Origin: Acidobacteria bacterium AH-259-L09
GTDB taxonomy: Bacteria; Acidobacteriota; UBA6911; RPQK01
Assembly: GCA_027717875.1 (NCBI GenBank)
Contig: JALLOL010000112.1
Span: 1-7,952 of the forward strand
Reading direction: 5' to 3'
Length of the DNA stretch: 7,952 nucleotides
This document shows, piece by piece, positions 5,793 through 7,952 of this stretch; positions within the stretch are counted from its first letter, which is position 1, and each line of letters starts with the position of its first letter. Under the pieces are notes generated by a model. The model saw only the letters and a list, made by a program, of their open reading frames with translations. It had not been told where the DNA came from and did not search any database. The position numbers and the translations under genes are program-made.

Positions 5793-6080
5793 TAGCAACG
5801 TCCCTTCAGGAAGCTATTAGCAGGGACTTGTCAGGGATTTAAAACGCCTGGCAGGCGGCAAGAGCGAAAAGGCCCAATGCCGTGCTGCCGAGCTTCAAGA
5901 ACGACTGTGAAAATAAAGCCACAGGTCAAATACGGTCTCAATGGTCTGTTCGTAGCCTTACCTCCATCGACCAGCGATTCTGATCCCCTCACTTGTTAAG
6001 GCGTAAATGGAGGGCAAGAACTATCACCTGATTGAATAATTTGTTCCCCACACATGAGGGAGTACAAAGGCCAAGGCCTG

Positions 6081-6089
6081 TGCTATAGT
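6081..6089 (+). promoter_or_regulatory. Extended -10 promoter for the sigma-kinase operon
   Basis: TGCTATAGT matches an extended -10 (TGnTATAAT) with one mismatch. The -35 region is weak, as extended -10 promoters allow. The predicted transcript would start near 6096, giving a ~34-nt leader. This excludes an upstream start at 6088 and supports ATG 6130. Confidence 0.5.
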
Positions 6090-6118
6090 GGGCTGGCGCG
6101 AAATGAGCTCAATCCCCT

Positions 6119-6125
6119 GGAGGGG
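6119..6125 (+). promoter_or_regulatory. Ribosome binding site fixing the sigma-factor start
   Basis: GGAGGGG, with its core GGAGG 6 nt before ATG 6130. Confidence 0.8.
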
Positions 6126-6129
6126 TTTT

Positions 6130-6705
6130 ATGGCAACACCCTCCTCAGAGGAAATCACCGAACTGCTTCAGGCTTGGAGTGATGGAGATGAGGCAGCCCT
6201 GCAAAGATTAACCCCCTTGGTCTACGCAGAACTGCACCGGTTGGCTCAGCACTATATGGCAAAAGAACGCCCCGGTCACATCCTACAAACCACGGCTCTA
6301 GTCAATGAGGCCTACTTGCGGCTGATTAATTGGAGAGAGGTGAGCTGGCAGAACCGAGCCCACTTCTTCGGGGTCGCGGCGCGCTTGATGCGGCACATCC
6401 TGGTGGATTTCGCTCGCAGCCGTCCCCAACTCAAGCGAGAGGGCCAAGCAGGTCACGTTTCCCTGGACGAAGCTCCGCTGCTGTCTCAGGAAGGCAGCGC
6501 CGACCTGGTGGCCGTCGATGATGCGCTCAAGACTCTGGCTACTCTGGACCGGAGGAAAAGCCGGATTGTGGAACTGCGCTTCTTTGGTGGATTGAGCGTG
6601 AAGGAAACGGCCGAGGTCTTGAAAGTCTCACCGATCACGGTCACACGCGAGTGGAACAGGGCCAAGGCCTGGCTTTTGCGTGAGCTGAGCAGGGAGGGGG
6701 CGTGA
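6130..6705 (+). CDS. ECF RNA polymerase sigma factor (X6-type)
   Basis: Sigma-70-family extracytoplasmic-function factor of 191 residues, the usual ECF length. Region sigma-2 covers about 8-100, with LVYAELHRLA, then GHILQTTALVNEAYLRL and the promoter-melting/-10 part AHFFGVAARLMRHILVDFAR. Region sigma-4 covers about 135-188: LDRRKSRIVELRFFGG followed by the -35 helix-turn-helix LSVKETAEVLKVSPITV and WNRAKAWLLREL. The QTTALVNEAYLRL motif is typical of the TIGR02999-like family found next to Ser/Thr kinases in Acidobacteriota and Planctomycetota. No anti-sigma gene is adjacent; instead the stop codon overlaps the kinase start by one base (TGATG). By analogy the kinase may control it, but no target promoter is evident here. 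Confidence 0.93.
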   Translation: MATPSSEEITELLQAWSDGDEAALQRLTPLVYAELHRLAQHYMAKERPGHILQTTALVNEAYLRLINWREVSWQNRAHFFGVAARLMRHILVDFARSRPQLKREGQAGHVSLDEAPLLSQEGSADLVAVDDALKTLATLDRRKSRIVELRFFGGLSVKETAEVLKVSPITVTREWNRAKAWLLRELSREGA

Positions 6706-7952
6706 TGGAGCCTGAGCGTTGGCAGCAAATTGACAAGCTCTTGGAAGCGGCTCTGGAGCGCGAAGGGAGCCGGCGGGCAGCCTTCCTGGAGGAAGCCTGT
6801 GCGGGCGATGAGGCCCTGCGCCAGGAAGTGGAGAGCTTGCTCGTATCCTACGAGCAAGCCGGAAGCTTCATGGAAGCACCAGCCTTGAAGGTGGCGGCCA
6901 AAGGGCTGGTCGAGGATCAAGCCCAGTCCCTAGTGGGACGGCAGATTGGCTCCTACAAGATTCTCTCGCTGCTCGGTGCGGGGGGGATGGGACAGGTGTA
7001 TCGGGCCACGGATACGAAACTGGGGCGCGAAGTGGCCATCAAGGTTCTGCCCGATCTATTGGCACGGGATCCCGAGCGGTTGGCCCGCTTTGAGCGGGAG
7101 GCCAAGCTGCTGGCAGCGCTCAACCACCCCAACATCGCAGCCATTTATGGGCTGGAGGAATCCAACGGTTTGCGCTATCTGGTGCTGGAGCTGGTGCCGG
7201 GGGAGACGCTGGCAGAGCGCCTGGCCAAAGGGCCGCTGCCTGTCGAGAAGGCTCTTCGGATCTGTGGCCAGATCGCTGAAGCGCTGGAAGCGGCCCATGA
7301 GAAAGGTATCATCCATCGGGACCTGAAGCCGGCCAACATTAAGGTGACCCCCCAAGACAAGGTGAAGGTATTGGACTTTGGTGTGGCCAAGGCCTTGGCA
7401 GGCGACGAGTCGGGCGCCGATCTTGGGAGTTCGTCCACGAGAACCGCAGCCGAAACCGCAGCCGAGACAGCTGACGGAGTGATCCTGGGCACGGCAGCCT
7501 ACATGAGCCCGGAGCAGGCTCGGGGTAAAGCCGTGGACAAGCGGGCGGATATCTGGTCGTTCGGTTGTGTGCTCTACGAGGCGTTAACGGCTAAGCGAGC
7601 CTTTAAGGGAGAGACGGTGACGGAAACGCTGCCGAAGGTGCTGGAAAGCGAGCCCGACTGGGAGGAGCTGCCAGGAAACACCTCTTGGAACATCCGCTCT
7701 TTAGTGTGCCGGTGTTTGCACAAAGATCCCCATCTGCGATTTCATGACATGGCGGACGTGCGTATCGAGATCGAGGAGACACTTGCTGAGCCGACAAGCT
7801 GGCACGCTTTGTCCATATGGCTCATGGCCGCCGCAGCCATACTGGCAATTGGCACTGCAGTGGGTTTCTGGTACGTGTCCGAGCTTGGGAGCACTCGAGA
7901 CTCTTCCTACGCCGGCGCTGCGGCGAATAACTCAGTGCTCATTCGACGGGTC
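6705..7952 (+). CDS. Transmembrane Ser/Thr protein kinase (partial, 3' end off window)
   Basis: Hanks-type protein kinase, open to the window edge (416 residues, no stop). An N-terminal helical extension (1-80, MEPERWQQIDKLLEAALERE... GDEALRQEVESLL) is the kind seen in Acidobacteriota kinases. The catalytic domain covers about 84-358: Gly loop GAGGMGQV (91-98), VAIK with Lys113, helix-C Glu132, HRDLKPAN (204-211, catalytic Asp206), DFG (224-226), activation segment with GTAAYMSPE (262-270), and DIWSFG with Asp282. All key residues are present, so it should be active. A Ser/Thr/Ala-rich insertion (about 239-257) lengthens the activation loop and offers phosphosites. A membrane helix follows at 369-389, leaving the kinase in the cytoplasm and the rest outside; homologues often carry a beta-propeller or TPR there, not visible here. 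AGGGAGGGGG (6691-6700) precedes ATG 6705. Co-translated with the sigma factor. Confidence 0.95.
   Translation, partial: MEPERWQQIDKLLEAALEREGSRRAAFLEEACAGDEALRQEVESLLVSYEQAGSFMEAPALKVAAKGLVEDQAQSLVGRQIGSYKILSLLGAGGMGQVYRATDTKLGREVAIKVLPDLLARDPERLARFEREAKLLAALNHPNIAAIYGLEESNGLRYLVLELVPGETLAERLAKGPLPVEKALRICGQIAEALEAAHEKGIIHRDLKPANIKVTPQDKVKVLDFGVAKALAGDESGADLGSSSTRTAAETAAETADGVILGTAAYMSPEQARGKAVDKRADIWSFGCVLYEALTAKRAFKGETVTETLPKVLESEPDWEELPGNTSWNIRSLVCRCLHKDPHLRFHDMADVRIEIEETLAEPTSWHALSIWLMAAAAILAIGTAVGFWYVSELGSTRDSSYAGAAANNSVLIRRV

Larger units (their letters stand above)
5793..6129. promoter_or_regulatory. Divergent intergenic region with dyads
   Basis: Separates the minus-strand beta-repeat gene from the plus-strand sigma operon. 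Visible elements are CAGGGA repeated with exactly one helical turn (5821-5826 and 5832-5837, 11-bp period), a perfect odd palindrome CGCCTGGCAGGCG (5845-5857), and a near-palindrome AGGCCAAGGCCT (6068-6079) next to the sigma promoter. No coding frame is convincing. Confidence 0.5.

Noticed and set aside
6486..6920. 144-codon minus-strand frame across the sigma-kinase junction
   Set aside because: Antisense shadow of two well-supported genes.

Overview
The window looks like chromosomal DNA of an Acidobacteriota-type bacterium. Two things in the sequence suggest this: an ECF sigma factor of the 'X6' kind overlapping a Ser/Thr kinase that has the N-terminal extension common in that phylum, and the C-terminal scrap of an Oar-like TonB-dependent receptor. 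The assignment rests on recognised family features, not on a search.

Left part (1-2300), accessory in character. A complete type II toxin-antitoxin operon, higB-higA, runs on the minus strand (105-731), with interlocked inverted repeats over its likely promoter. It is followed by a decayed TonB-dependent receptor fragment (916-1227, +) with a hairpin behind it. Two different exact 14-bp tandem duplications (839-866 and 1496-1523) lie on either side of that fragment. Next come a doubtful 64-codon ORF and a membrane-anchored HEAT-repeat protein (1721-2299, -).

Middle part (2300-5800), secreted proteins. After about 440 gene-poor bases comes a large minus-strand gene for a secreted, calcium-binding-type protein: signal peptide, beta-rich domain, six thrombospondin type 3 repeats, then two copies of a cysteine-marked module. 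Its reading frame stops at 3079, but recognisable C-terminal sequence continues in a second frame and then returns to the first, ending at 2740. The gene is therefore broken by two compensating frameshifts (real decay or sequence error). Upstream lies an unlisted 53-codon ORF ending in a hydrophobic segment (5086-5247, -). Then comes a small secreted protein built of 18-residue beta-type repeats (5340-5792, -), closed by a strong hairpin.

Right part (5793-7952). A 337-bp divergent intergenic region carries dyads and an extended -10 promoter. It leads into a two-gene operon on the plus strand: the ECF sigma factor (6130-6705) and a transmembrane Ser/Thr kinase (6705 to the window edge, truncated). 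Stop and start codons overlap by one base, so the two are probably co-translated. The kinase may feed the sigma factor, but no target promoter can be identified here. No CRISPR array, RNA gene, integrase or intact transposase was seen.
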